Origin: Kiritimatiellia bacterium | GTDB taxonomy: Bacteria; Verrucomicrobiota; Kiritimatiellia; JAAZAB01 | Reading direction: 5' to 3' | DNA: 64,000 bases | NCBI GenBank assembly: GCA_028718125.1 | Contig: JAQUMN010000010.1 | Span: 1-64,000 of the forward strand | Part shown: piece after piece, positions 6,736-14,584 of the stretch | Position numbering within the stretch: the first letter of the stretch is position 1 | How the letters are laid out: every line of letters begins with the position of its first letter | Position numbers and translations under genes: made by a program | The notes under the pieces: model-generated | Told to the model about the DNA's origin: nothing | Database searches by the model: none | What the model saw: only the letters and a program-made list of their open reading frames with translations

Positions 6736-7870
6736 TCTCTTCCTCCTGTTCCGTTTTTAGTTCCGGTTGAAACCATTTCTGGGCAATAAGGGTTGGGACC
6801 ACCGCGCTGGCGATGACAGCCGTCACCAGCACAGTATATTGATCTTGATTGATAATTCCGTTGGTCAGACCGAATAAAGCCGAAATGCTGCCAAATGTAA
6901 GACCAGTTGACATCATGAGGGTTGTGTATGTTCCTTCGCGCTTTTCAAAATGAAATATACGGGTCAGAGGCCAGATGCCTACACCCTTGGTCAGCATCTT
7001 GATGCCCAAAAGCACGGCGATGAGGCCGGCCGCGCTGATAACGGTCCCATACTTCACTAGAGATCCGGCCTTGAGGAAGTAAAATGGTGTTAATAGCGTG
7101 AACACCATAACCCGCATTCGTTGAGCAAGAACGCGTTCCTTCAAAAAGAATGGCGCCATGACCATGCCAATTAAGTAGGCGGGCAAGACCGCTTCGCTCT
7201 TGGCGATATTGCTCAGTCCGCCAAGGAGAAACAGGATAAGCAGGATAAATTTTATCTCCGGTTCACTGATCCGATTGCCGACTTTCCTGAAAAACCATGG
7301 CCCAAACTTCGGCAGCAGCCACATTACCAGCCCTGTTGCTATGGCGAAAAGTATCAGCCAAACGTTGTAGTTGGCGAACAAAACACCCAACGCAAGAACG
7401 GTCCCTAAATCGTTGATAAAGCACGCCGCCAATATAATCTTGCCTATCTCTGTTCGATTAAATCCTGTTTCCACCATGACAGCATAGACGACGGCCACCG
7501 ATGTAGTGGATAATGATATGGCCGCGATCTGCGCCTGTGGCCAAGGCCAATCGCTCACATAGTGGGTGTAAAAAAGAACGCCAAAAAACGGGGCGAAGAA
7601 ACCCATAACCCCAATGGTCATGCTGGGCCAGAAGTGCTTCTTGATGACCGCCGGGTCGATTTCCGCACCCGCAAGAAAAGTCAGGAGGATGGCTCCGACT
7701 CCGGCCAGATAATTAACCCAAGGATTCAGGGACAGACCGACGGTATTCCCGGCAACCACTCCGACAACGATTTCGATCAAAGCAACAGAAATGGCTACTC
7801 GAATCGAAATCAGGGAGGACAGTAGCGCCAATCCTATCCAGAGTGCAGAAGTAAGCCAAACATTTTCCAT
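6728..7870 (-). CDS. Cation/proton antiporter, CPA2 family
   Basis: 380 aa, about 11-12 hydrophobic segments. The core has A-A-C-F-I-N-D-L-G-T, the N-D pair at the ion-binding site of monovalent cation/proton antiporters. I chose the start at 7870 (M-E-N-V-W-L-T) because the longer frame to 8044 would be translated from the riboswitch and terminator. There is no C-terminal TrkA-N domain, so it is shorter than KefB/C. In fluoride-riboswitch regulons such antiporters are a known partner class beside CrcB and ClC-F channels. The transported ion cannot be read from the sequence; fluoride tolerance through pH/Na+ control or direct export is inference. Confidence 0.8.
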   Translation of the reverse strand: MENVWLTSALWIGLALLSSLISIRVAISVALIEIVVGVVAGNTVGLSLNPWVNYLAGVGAILLTFLAGAEIDPAVIKKHFWPSMTIGVMGFFAPFFGVLFYTHYVSDWPWPQAQIAAISLSTTSVAVVYAVMVETGFNRTEIGKIILAACFINDLGTVLALGVLFANYNVWLILFAIATGLVMWLLPKFGPWFFRKVGNRISEPEIKFILLILFLLGGLSNIAKSEAVLPAYLIGMVMAPFFLKERVLAQRMRVMVFTLLTPFYFLKAGSLVKYGTVISAAGLIAVLLGIKMLTKGVGIWPLTRIFHFEKREGTYTTLMMSTGLTFGSISALFGLTNGIINQDQYTVLVTAVIASAVVPTLIAQKWFQPELKTEQEEENA

Positions 7871-7898
7871 GTTACCGACCCGCTTTCTATTCAAACAG

Positions 7899-7924
7899 AA
7901 AAACCCCGCCATGTGGTGGGGTTT
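7899..7924 (-). terminator. Intrinsic terminator, riboswitch expression platform
   Basis: Read on the minus strand, AACCCC-A-CC, loop ACAT, GG-C-GGGGTT and a run of T form a GC-rich hairpin followed by a T-tract. It lies between the fluoride aptamer and the antiporter ATG. Fluoride binding would be expected to prevent termination. Confidence 0.85.
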
Positions 7925-7960
7925 ACTGTTCGATATCAACTCCCACCGCCAAGATAACCG

Positions 7961-8016
7961 GCAGTAGGAGTCATCAGTCCCGAAAGCGAGACGTTTGTCG
8001 GGGGACTCCATCCCCT
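7961..8016 (-). promoter_or_regulatory. Fluoride riboswitch aptamer (crcB motif)
   Basis: The minus-strand transcript contains GGGGAUGGAGUCCCCC (first stem with its G-A-U-G-G loop), a C-A-A-A-C linker, the second stem GUCUCG-CUUU-CGGGAC, and CUGAUGACUCCUAC. The loop bases GGAGU can pair with the later ACUCC, reproducing the pseudoknot of the crcB aptamer with a sequence that differs from common examples but still pairs. A terminator follows 37 bases on. The signature is distinctive enough for a firm call without a covariance-model search. Confidence 0.88.
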
Positions 8017-8028
8017 GAAAACATTTGA

Positions 8029-8057
8029 AATATAGCTGATGCACTTAGTTCACGCAA
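8029..8057 (-). promoter_or_regulatory. Promoter of the fluoride cassette
   Basis: On the minus strand TTGCGT (8057-8052) and TATATT (8034-8029) are 17 bases apart. Transcription would begin near 8022, just before the aptamer. Confidence 0.65.
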
Positions 8058-8088
8058 ATAAAAATTATAGCAAGATGATATCTCGCGC

Positions 8089-8110
8089 CAATTGACATTC
8101 CGGCCATAGG
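8089..8110 (+). repeat. Boundary repeat, copy 2 (before portal)
   Basis: This 22-base sequence begins CAATTGACA and ends CGGCCATAGG, and it recurs at 9558-9579 with 19 of 22 identical. Its right part also matches 4985-5000 upstream of terL. The portal ribosome site AGGAGG follows directly. Confidence 0.6.
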
Positions 8111-8122
8111 CAGGAGGCCAGA

Positions 8123-9589
8123 ATGTCAGACAATGCAGACCCACGCTTATCACGCTCGCACATCATCCATTCCGCGCGTGCCGATCAAATCCGGCTGAAC
8201 CTTCAGGCTATCGCCGGGGGCCGTCCGTATATCACGGCACGTCTTTCCCGGCTCCCATTCGAAAGCGATGCGTCCTGGAGTGGCCGCAATTCGGTCAAGG
8301 GAGATCAAGGCCGGATTGACCGGGCATTCCTGATCAACTATGCAAGCCGGATAGCCGCGAAGATCAATCAATTCGTTTTTTCGACCGAGGTGCGCCGGAC
8401 CAATGCCGACCCGCGCTTTATAGCCGATGCCACGCGCACCGGCGTTTCGATCACCGGATTTATGGCGCGCGCAAGCGAACTGGTGACAGCGGCGCGCTGG
8501 TGCTGGATCAGCGTTGACCGGGATTCCCTACCACGCGACGCCCAGGGCAATCCGGTCCAGCGCAGTGTGGCCGATAAAGAGGCGTCCGGCGACCGGGTCT
8601 ATTGGTCATTGTGGGAGCCCCAGGAGGTTGTTGACTGGAACTTTGACGCATCCGGCAAGCTCCGCTTCGTAATCACGGAGCAATCGGTTTACGACAATTC
8701 CGATTTCACCCGGCCGGCCGTCATACGGCCAGTGAGGACCATTTGGCAACGGGGCGGCGGGGTTCGCCTCTGGCTCAATCCCGATGATCGTAAAATCGCC
8801 AAAGAAGAAGCCTTTACCTCCACACTCGACGAGGTGGCGTTCGTTCCTGTCGGCACTCTATCGGCTGCGCCCTGGTGGTTTGATGACGTGGAGAATGTCC
8901 AAGCCAGCCTGCTCAATCTCGATTCGGTCCACGGCGAAAACCTGTTTCAAACCGTTTTTCCGCAGTTGGTCTTGCCTGACGGAATGCTCCAAACGCTCAT
9001 GGACGCGCTGAAGATCAGCGGCGAAGGCGTCATGGAGATGGTCCGTGGACTGCGTTACCCCATTTTTGAACCGCTCGAAGCCAACGGACAGACGCGCTAT
9101 TTGACGCCCAATGCCACGGACCTGAAGGCGATCCCGGACGAGATTCTGCGCCGCCGCCGGGAACTATTTGAGATTGTCGGCCTGGCAATGAAGCAGAATG
9201 AGAACAGCCGGCAAGTCGAAAGCGCGGAAGCAAAGGCATGGGATCATCTTGACCCGGAAGCGGTCCTGAAAGAACGGGCTGTCTTGCTGGAGGAAAGCGA
9301 AACGAAGGCCGTAGGGCTCTCGAAACGCCTTGATTCGACATTCCCGGAATACACGCCGATTTACGGCAAGACCTTCAATGTTCGGGATGTGGCCGAAGAG
9401 ATGGCAACCCTGCTTGACATCGGCAAATTGACATTGCCGGATGAAGGCAAGAAGGAAGTTCAACGCGCCGGGGTCGGAATTCTGGACCGTGTTTTCAAAA
9501 TACCGGAGGCCCGGAAGCAGAAAATCATGGCCGAAATTGACACCCAGAAGCCGCCGCCAATTGACAAAGCGGCCATAGGTGGAACCTAA
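8123..9589 (+). CDS. Phage portal protein
   Basis: 488 aa, preceded by AGGAGG. Position and length fit the portal: it follows the terminase and precedes scaffold and coat. The protein begins with a disordered ~25 residues. It then has mixed alpha/beta segments and an aromatic-rich middle (W-S-L-W-E-P-Q-E-V-V-D-W-N-F), typical of the portal body in phages that package with a P22- or SPP1-like machine. The late helical part (R-R-R-R-E-L-F-E-I-V-G-L-A) matches the portal crown region in general character. It would form the dodecameric DNA gate at one capsid vertex. The assignment is mainly contextual. Confidence 0.75.
   Translation: MSDNADPRLSRSHIIHSARADQIRLNLQAIAGGRPYITARLSRLPFESDASWSGRNSVKGDQGRIDRAFLINYASRIAAKINQFVFSTEVRRTNADPRFIADATRTGVSITGFMARASELVTAARWCWISVDRDSLPRDAQGNPVQRSVADKEASGDRVYWSLWEPQEVVDWNFDASGKLRFVITEQSVYDNSDFTRPAVIRPVRTIWQRGGGVRLWLNPDDRKIAKEEAFTSTLDEVAFVPVGTLSAAPWWFDDVENVQASLLNLDSVHGENLFQTVFPQLVLPDGMLQTLMDALKISGEGVMEMVRGLRYPIFEPLEANGQTRYLTPNATDLKAIPDEILRRRRELFEIVGLAMKQNENSRQVESAEAKAWDHLDPEAVLKERAVLLEESETKAVGLSKRLDSTFPEYTPIYGKTFNVRDVAEEMATLLDIGKLTLPDEGKKEVQRAGVGILDRVFKIPEARKQKIMAEIDTQKPPPIDKAAIGGT
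9558..9579 (+). repeat. Boundary repeat, copy 3 (end of portal)
   Basis: Begins CAATTGACA, ends CGGCCATAGG; only three central bases differ from 8089-8110. It lies inside the last codons of the portal gene, so the two copies bracket that gene. Confidence 0.6.
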
Positions 9590-9668
9590 CATTAGCGACG
9601 CCATACCCGCCGGCGGATTGCGCGGGGCTCGCGGACATCATGCCGCGCAACAACATGAGGGAAAAGCC

Positions 9669-10319
9669 ATGGACTTAAAAAGTATTCACTCGAAGATTGC
9701 CAAGGGCGAAACGCTGACCGACGAGGAAAAGACCTTTATCGGCGAATATGACGCCGAAAAGGTTCTCAACTCGACCGCGGCGGCCGCCCGGAAATCGGCG
9801 GAAGCGAAATTGAAGGAAAAAGAGGCCGCCTTGCAGCAGATGCAGGCCGACATCGAGGCCCTTCGCGCCGAAGCCGAAGAAAAGGCCAATGCCAACAAAC
9901 CGGAGATCGAAAAGCTGACACGCGCCCTGGAAATGCTCAAGAAACAGGTGGCCGATAAGGACGCCGCGTTTGCGAAGCTCGACCAGGAAAAGCGCCAGAT
10001 GATCCGGGGCGGCAAGATCGGCAGGATCATGGCCGGGTTGAAATTCGTTGACGGGTTGGATGCCGAAATCCCCCGCATGGCGCTCGAAAAGGCACTGGCG
10101 GCGGTCAAGGACGACGACCTGGAGGCGGAAGACCTGGTCAAGCCGATCGTTGAAAAGTTCAAAGCGGCGAATAAGGCAATCTTCGCGGATACGACAGGAC
10201 ATGGCGGCGGCAGTCCGCCGAAAGACAGCACCGGAAGTCAGGGAACGCAAACTAAAGCCGTCGATCAGATGACGCCGACCGAACGCGAGGCTGATCTGAA
10301 AAAGCGGGGAATCGTTTAA
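9669..10319 (+). CDS. Phage scaffolding protein
   Basis: 216 aa. The ATG at 9669 follows GAGGG at good spacing; a longer frame from GTG 9579 overlaps the portal gene and is unlikely. Residues ~35-115 are an almost uninterrupted charged coiled coil rich in A, E, K and Q. They are followed by a short helical domain, a G/S/T-rich linker (G-H-G-G-G-S-P-P-K-D) and a basic C-terminal end, as expected for a protein that binds coat subunits during procapsid assembly and then leaves. It lies directly before the coat gene. Coiled coil and context support the call. Confidence 0.75.
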   Translation: MDLKSIHSKIAKGETLTDEEKTFIGEYDAEKVLNSTAAAARKSAEAKLKEKEAALQQMQADIEALRAEAEEKANANKPEIEKLTRALEMLKKQVADKDAAFAKLDQEKRQMIRGGKIGRIMAGLKFVDGLDAEIPRMALEKALAAVKDDDLEAEDLVKPIVEKFKAANKAIFADTTGHGGGSPPKDSTGSQGTQTKAVDQMTPTEREADLKKRGIV

Positions 10320-10336
10320 TAAGGAAGGCTATTTCC

Positions 10337-11467
10337 ATGAGCAATACATTCATCACTCCGACGATGGTGGCCCGCGATGCGGCTATCGCCATTTCCAACC
10401 GCCTGCTAGTCGGCAACCTTGTCACTCGTGACAAGGAAAATCTGTTCACGGCGGCGAAGCGCGGCGATTCGGTCAAAGTGACCGTTCCGCCGGCCGTGTC
10501 CGACGCGAGCGAGTTCACCGGAACTACGGTTGCGGGCGCTGTGACCGAAACCGAAGTTGACCTGACGCTCGAAAAGCACTTTTACAAGCGCGTCGATCTG
10601 ACCACGAAGGAAAAGAGTCTGGAACTCTCCGACTTCACGCGGCTGGTCACGGTGCCCAATGTCCAGGGCATTCAGGAAAGCATCGACAAGTATTTCCTGC
10701 GTATCATGCAGGTGTTCCGCAAGAACCTGTCCGGCACGGTCGGCAACCGGCCCAGCACGGTCGCGCATGTCGCCGCCGCGAACCAGAAATTGAATGACCT
10801 GAAGGTTATCGCCAATGGCCGGGTGGCCTTGGTCGATACGACCGTCGAGGCCGCCCTGATTCAGTTGCCTTTGTTCACCAGCGGCGACTACGGCCAGGAT
10901 GGGCCGACCGCCCTGCGTGAAGCGCAGATTGCCCGCCGGATGAACCTGGATTTCTTCCGCGACGCCAACCTGGGCGCGTTTACCCGGTCGGCGGCGGCCG
11001 GCGACATTACGGGCACCGTGCTCGTGGATGGGACCGTTGCGGCGGGTGAAGATACCTTGCACATCGACGGAATCACGAATGCGACCGGGACGATCTATGC
11101 CGGGACCGCGTTCACCATCGCGGGGGATGCAACCCGCTATGTTGTCCGTAAGGATGCGACGATTGCCGATCATGAGGTGGATCTCCTGATTACCCCGGTC
11201 TTGGCGGCGCAGGCCACCGACGAGGCGGCTATCACGTTCGAAGCGGCCGGGTACTCCAACCTGGTCTATCACCCCAACGCGGTCGCGGGCGCCATTGTGG
11301 CCCCCACGCCGCTGGCAATGGGATCGGCCGTCGAGAGCTTCAACGGCGTTTCCATCCGGGTTTCGATGGACTCCAGCATCGCGAGCCTGGCCGACAGCAT
11401 TGTCTACGACGTGTTTGTCGGGGGGCGTGTGATTCAGCCGGACGGCGGGGCGCTGTTCTGCGGCTAA
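10337..11467 (+). CDS. Major capsid protein, P22 coat (gp5) type
   Basis: 376 aa, starting M-S-N-T-F-I-T-P-T-M-V-A-R with a GGAAGG ribosome site. The pattern (N-terminal M-x-R/A-A-x-A-I-x-x-x-N-R-L-L-V-G, then G-D-S-V-K-V-T-V-P, then an alternating beta-rich centre) matches the P22 coat protein family, a HK97-fold capsid protein with an inserted domain. The central G/T/D-rich segment (~residues 215-300) corresponds to that insertion. It forms the icosahedral shell. A 12-bp hairpin follows the stop. Confidence 0.8.
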   Translation: MSNTFITPTMVARDAAIAISNRLLVGNLVTRDKENLFTAAKRGDSVKVTVPPAVSDASEFTGTTVAGAVTETEVDLTLEKHFYKRVDLTTKEKSLELSDFTRLVTVPNVQGIQESIDKYFLRIMQVFRKNLSGTVGNRPSTVAHVAAANQKLNDLKVIANGRVALVDTTVEAALIQLPLFTSGDYGQDGPTALREAQIARRMNLDFFRDANLGAFTRSAAAGDITGTVLVDGTVAAGEDTLHIDGITNATGTIYAGTAFTIAGDATRYVVRKDATIADHEVDLLITPVLAAQATDEAAITFEAAGYSNLVYHPNAVAGAIVAPTPLAMGSAVESFNGVSIRVSMDSSIASLADSIVYDVFVGGRVIQPDGGALFCG

Positions 11468-11485
11468 CCTTGGAAAGGATAATCC

Positions 11486-11513
11486 GGGAAGTCCGGCGAT
11501 TGCCGGACTTCCC
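11486..11513 (+). terminator. Perfect 12-bp hairpin after the coat gene
   Basis: GGGAAGTCCGGC (11486-11497) pairs with GCCGGACTTCCC (11502-11513) around GATT. There is no T-tract, so it may be a partial terminator or an mRNA-stabilising end that sets coat expression apart from downstream genes. Its core, AGTCCGGC-N4-GCCGGA, is nearly that of hairpin units A and B at 2283 and 2567. Confidence 0.6.
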
Positions 11514-11532
11514 AAATCGAAGGAACCACCAG

Positions 11533-12174
11533 ATGAAGAAATTACTTGAGATCGGATTTATTGCTCTGTTCGCCATGACCGGCTTTGCGCTCGAAAATAT
11601 CCCTCTCCCTACAGGTGGGGGATTCTATGAGGGCAAGGTCTATCAGCCCCGCATGGATTCGGCGACCGGCACGACCGCGACGGCCTCCTATACGCCGCGC
11701 TTCATCGGCGAATTGCTGTTGGGGAAGACTTCCGGCTCGAATGCCGTCTGGGTAGCCCGCGGCTTGACGACCAATGACTGGGGCATTGTGACGCCGAGCG
11801 GGGGCAAGTACGGCGCGCAAGACCTGGACGAAACGGATGCCTACACGATGGGCGACCTGACGGTGACGGGAACCGTGACGATTGCGGAAGGAGCGCTGGC
11901 AAATCAGACGGTCGTTTCGGCGGACATCAAATACGGCACCATCGTAAATACCAATATCGCCACGAACGCCGCCATTGCCGCGACGAAGATTGCGGGCACG
12001 GCCGTGACATACTCGACGGCGGGGCAGTCCGATACGAACACGACCACCGATTGCACGTTGAAAACCCCGGCTTTTATCGGGCAGTTATTGGTCGGCAGCG
12101 CCGGTTCCGGGACGAATGCTGCTTGGATTGCCAAAGGCACAACCACAAACGATTGGGTCCAGGTCGAACCGTAG
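11533..12174 (+). CDS. Secreted repeat protein in the phage structural module
   Basis: 213 aa. The ATG at 11533 follows AAGGAACC and gives a clear Sec signal peptide: M-K-K-L-L-E, a hydrophobic core, then G-F-A before L-E-N. The mature part has two copies of a motif, F-I-G-E-L-L-L-G ... A-V-W-V-A-R-G-L-T-T-N-D-W near the N-terminus and F-I-G-Q-L-L-V-G ... A-A-W-I-A-K-G-T-T-T-N-D-W at the C-terminus. A Thr/Ala-rich beta stretch lies between them. This looks like an adhesin or trimeric decoration/fibre protein. A signal peptide is unexpected for a virion protein and could instead mean cell-surface display in the lysogen. Confidence 0.55.
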   Translation: MKKLLEIGFIALFAMTGFALENIPLPTGGGFYEGKVYQPRMDSATGTTATASYTPRFIGELLLGKTSGSNAVWVARGLTTNDWGIVTPSGGKYGAQDLDETDAYTMGDLTVTGTVTIAEGALANQTVVSADIKYGTIVNTNIATNAAIAATKIAGTAVTYSTAGQSDTNTTTDCTLKTPAFIGQLLVGSAGSGTNAAWIAKGTTTNDWVQVEP

Positions 12175-12190
12175 GCGGGGGCTATGCAAG

Positions 12191-12589
12191 ATGGCAATAG
12201 ACATCACCGGCGCAAATACCTATTTCGGGGCAGCCGTCCATGTTAAATCTGAAAGCTGGACGCAAATCCCCAAAGCGCAACGGATTGCCGCTATCGCTCA
12301 TGCCATGCGCTTAATTGCAAGCCGACTCGACGATCCGCTGCAAACAAATGCCACCGTGGACGGTGACTTCCCGCGTCACGATGCCGCTATCTACGAGCAA
12401 GCCCTCTGGATGCTCGAAGCTGAAACACTTGATGCCTCGGTCAAAGCACAGGTGCTTAATCCTAAGCAGCAAGGCGGCTCGCTGGCTGCCAACATCCGCG
12501 CGATGCAGTCATTGAACAACCTGATTGGTCCGGCTGCCCTTCGCTTTCTCGTCGTCAATCCAAGATCGGTCAGATTGTCACTAGGCTAA
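12191..12589 (+). CDS. Head-tail connector / DnaT-like phage protein
   Basis: 132 aa, ATG at 12191. It opens M-A-I-D-I-T-G-A-N-T-Y-F-G and continues with A-x-R-I-A-A-I-A-H-A-M-R-L-I-A, similar in outline to the small helical phage proteins annotated as putative DnaT-like ssDNA-binding or head-tail adaptor proteins that follow coat genes. It is compact and helical with no membrane segment. The adaptor role is suggested by position. Confidence 0.5.
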   Translation: MAIDITGANTYFGAAVHVKSESWTQIPKAQRIAAIAHAMRLIASRLDDPLQTNATVDGDFPRHDAAIYEQALWMLEAETLDASVKAQVLNPKQQGGSLAANIRAMQSLNNLIGPAALRFLVVNPRSVRLSLG

Positions 12590-12590
12590 T

Positions 12591-12905
12591 ATGAACGTTC
12601 TAAATCAATTTACAAAAAATAGAACAAATTTCCAAAGTTCGCCTGAAACCGAGAAGCGGCTGATGCCGGTTGATGCTTCAACAAGCACCCTGGTTCAGAA
12701 AACACGCACACGCCGCGTCGGCAGTGAAACCTATACATATTCTGGCGGCAGTAAAGAAGCCGCAGACGCATTACGGATTGAACTCGAAGCAACACCGGGC
12801 ATGGGTGAGGTTTATGGATATTCAAATGATCCAGTAGATCCGAATGCCGCATGGACTGTAGTTGCGTCACCGGCAGTCATCAGCGAATGGGGGGCTTGGG
12901 TCTAA
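12591..12905 (+). CDS. Phage structural-module hypothetical protein
   Basis: 104 aa. It starts one base after the previous stop and its TAA overlaps the next ATG, so it is in a tightly packed operon. The protein is polar with a beta-rich C-terminal half (T-Y-T-Y-S-G-G-S, G-E-V-Y-G-Y-S-N-D-P-V-D-P, W-T-V-V-A-S-P-A-V-I-S). I recognise no family. A small connector or tail component is likely from position. Confidence 0.5.
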   Translation: MNVLNQFTKNRTNFQSSPETEKRLMPVDASTSTLVQKTRTRRVGSETYTYSGGSKEAADALRIELEATPGMGEVYGYSNDPVDPNAAWTVVASPAVISEWGAWV

Positions 12906-13237
12906 TGCCATTTCCATTTACAGCCGATTATCGATGGGGATCGAATCCTGGTATTGCAAAAAGACATTTCGCAACAGCGGAAAGAGAGCATCAGGATTTA
13001 TGCGATATGGCGCGTGTGCTCAACAATCTCAAGATCGTTGGCATTGCGGAAACGGAGGAGCCTTCAATCGAAAAATCTGGGGCAACCTGGACGATCAAAA
13101 TTCCGTGCAAAGTCAACACGGATGACGATAGCAGCGGGATTGTTGTGGACGGTGTCACGTTTACGCCTCAACAGGTTTCTATCTGCGTTGCCAACCAGAC
13201 CAAAACAATGCTGATTTTAGGAAGCGAGCCGTACTAA
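12905..13237 (+). CDS. Phage structural-module hypothetical protein
   Basis: 110 aa, translationally coupled (TAATG) to its neighbours on both sides. It is mostly beta-strand by composition, with three cysteines and no signal or membrane segment. The start M-P-F-P-F-T-A-D-Y follows directly on the preceding stop. Family unknown. The operon position suggests a head-completion or tail protein. Confidence 0.5.
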   Translation: MPFPFTADYRWGSNPGIAKRHFATAEREHQDLCDMARVLNNLKIVGIAETEEPSIEKSGATWTIKIPCKVNTDDDSSGIVVDGVTFTPQQVSICVANQTKTMLILGSEPY

Positions 13238-13638
13238 TGCTACTCAGAATGGGTCCATTTGTTCCGGAAGATCTGAATGTCGTGATCTTGTTTCACTTCG
13301 GCCCGGATGAGGGCCACCAGTGCGATATGGCGGAATTCGATTGGTATATCAACGGCAAGTTTCATGCGTTTCTGAATTTCAATAACGGCAGTACCGTCGA
13401 GGAGGTCACTCAAGGCCCGTTCAATATGGACTTAGCGCAGTATCTTAACAAAGATTTATGCAGTCCGTTTGAGTTTTCGTTTGTGTGCAAGAGCGGCGAC
13501 GGGTCTCACTGCCATGAGGGCGCCGCATTCGATTTCACCTGGAGCACAGGCAATAAAAAAACATGGTACATCAGCACGAGCAACCCGACCAAATTCACAA
13601 TGTGCGAATTATCTTCGGCATTATCAGATCCGCCATGA
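13237..13638 (+). CDS. Phage structural-module hypothetical protein
   Basis: 133 aa, starting inside the previous stop (TAATG). It is acidic and aromatic-rich, with N-V-V-I-L-F-H-F-G-P and W-Y-I-N-G-K-F-H-A-F-L-N-F strands and five cysteines. It has an immunoglobulin-like beta character. No family recognised. The next gene overlaps its 3' end by four bases. Confidence 0.5.
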   Translation: MLLRMGPFVPEDLNVVILFHFGPDEGHQCDMAEFDWYINGKFHAFLNFNNGSTVEEVTQGPFNMDLAQYLNKDLCSPFEFSFVCKSGDGSHCHEGAAFDFTWSTGNKKTWYISTSNPTKFTMCELSSALSDPP

Positions 13639-13958
13639 GAAAAATAAATATAAAGACACTGCATGAAGTCGCGCCGCTACGGCTCCCGGGCTATCTGGAC
13701 GCCGTGCGCGCTCGCGGTCGCGTTGAAGGGGATGCCATCATTCTGAGCGATGAAGACTTTGATGTATTGCGCCGCCAATACCAGGTGCCTGGGATTGCAT
13801 CAGAAGCACTAGGGCCGGTTGCCAAACAACGCTTTGCGGTTTGTAAGTCATGCGCGCAGTCCAAAGAAGCCGGTTTCGGGTGCTTCCATCATATTGGCTG
13901 CTGCTTCGGTCGCTGGCGTAGTCAGCCGGAAAGTAAATGCCCGGAAGGAAAATGGTAA
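13635..13958 (+). CDS. Small cysteine-rich phage protein
   Basis: 107 aa; ATG at 13635 overlaps the previous stop (ATGA). The C-terminal third has C-K-S-C-A-Q-S-x5-G-C-F-H-H-I-G-C-C and ends S-K-C-P-E-G-K-W. This could bind zinc or be disulfide-bonded; the C-P-x-G-K-W ending resembles small phage cysteine-rich proteins near tail genes. Function unknown. Confidence 0.5.
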   Translation: MRKINIKTLHEVAPLRLPGYLDAVRARGRVEGDAIILSDEDFDVLRRQYQVPGIASEALGPVAKQRFAVCKSCAQSKEAGFGCFHHIGCCFGRWRSQPESKCPEGKW

Positions 13959-13960
13959 CC

Positions 13961-14584
13961 ATGTCAGACAGATTCTCACCAGTCGAAATCGTCCTGGATG
14001 CCAACACCCGTAGCCGGCGCGTCATTGTCGGGTCATCCTTGGCAGTCCCGGACGAAACCCAGCAGATTGATCTACATTACGGCTCCCAATATCTGTTCAT
14101 GGCAACGGTTTGCAAAGGATTATCAAAAGTGCCGTATGTGTTCACGGAAAACACGGCGTTTTACTGGGGTGCCGATAGCATTAGAAATCATACGCCTTAT
14201 CCGATCTCCAGCGTGAATGATCAGTTTCATATCACTGGTGACTGGACCTTCGATCCGGCCAAGGGCCTGATCTGCTGGCGCGCCAATCTTGCGACGGCTG
14301 AATTATTGGCTTCACTTACCGAGACGACCAATCCGTCGTTGCTGTTCCATCATTATCTATGGGCCCTACCGCCTAATATTGATGCTGTTTTGATCGCTAC
14401 TTGGGATATGCCAATCTGGATGCCGGCGGTTAATGCCGCCACGGCCGCGCCGGCGGCAACACAATACGAACGCCGCAAGAACGGCCGCACCCAGGTCCTT
14501 TTCTCAGATGGCAAATGGCGGACACGGTACGGCGTCCTGGTTGAAGGCAACCCGGCCGAAACTTGGGGCGATCCGGAGGATTAA
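13961..14584 (+). CDS. Phage structural-module hypothetical protein
   Basis: 207 aa from ATG 13961; an alternative ATG at 13952 lies only two bases from the GGAAGG site, so 13961 is preferred though its spacing is long. The protein is beta-rich with many Tyr/Trp (Y-V-F-T-E-N-T-A-F-Y-W-G), like a receptor-binding or tail-tip domain. It is directly followed (TAATG overlap) by the collagen-repeat gene. No family recognised. Confidence 0.5.
   Translation: MSDRFSPVEIVLDANTRSRRVIVGSSLAVPDETQQIDLHYGSQYLFMATVCKGLSKVPYVFTENTAFYWGADSIRNHTPYPISSVNDQFHITGDWTFDPAKGLICWRANLATAELLASLTETTNPSLLFHHYLWALPPNIDAVLIATWDMPIWMPAVNAATAAPAATQYERRKNGRTQVLFSDGKWRTRYGVLVEGNPAETWGDPED

Noticed and set aside
7871-8044. 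N-terminal extension of the antiporter to 8044
   Set aside because: The extension would be read from the riboswitch aptamer and terminator sequence and is not hydrophobic or conserved-looking.
9579-9668. GTG start giving the scaffold protein 30 more residues
   Set aside because: The added part overlaps the portal gene and lacks a ribosome site, while ATG 9669 has GAGGG at correct spacing.
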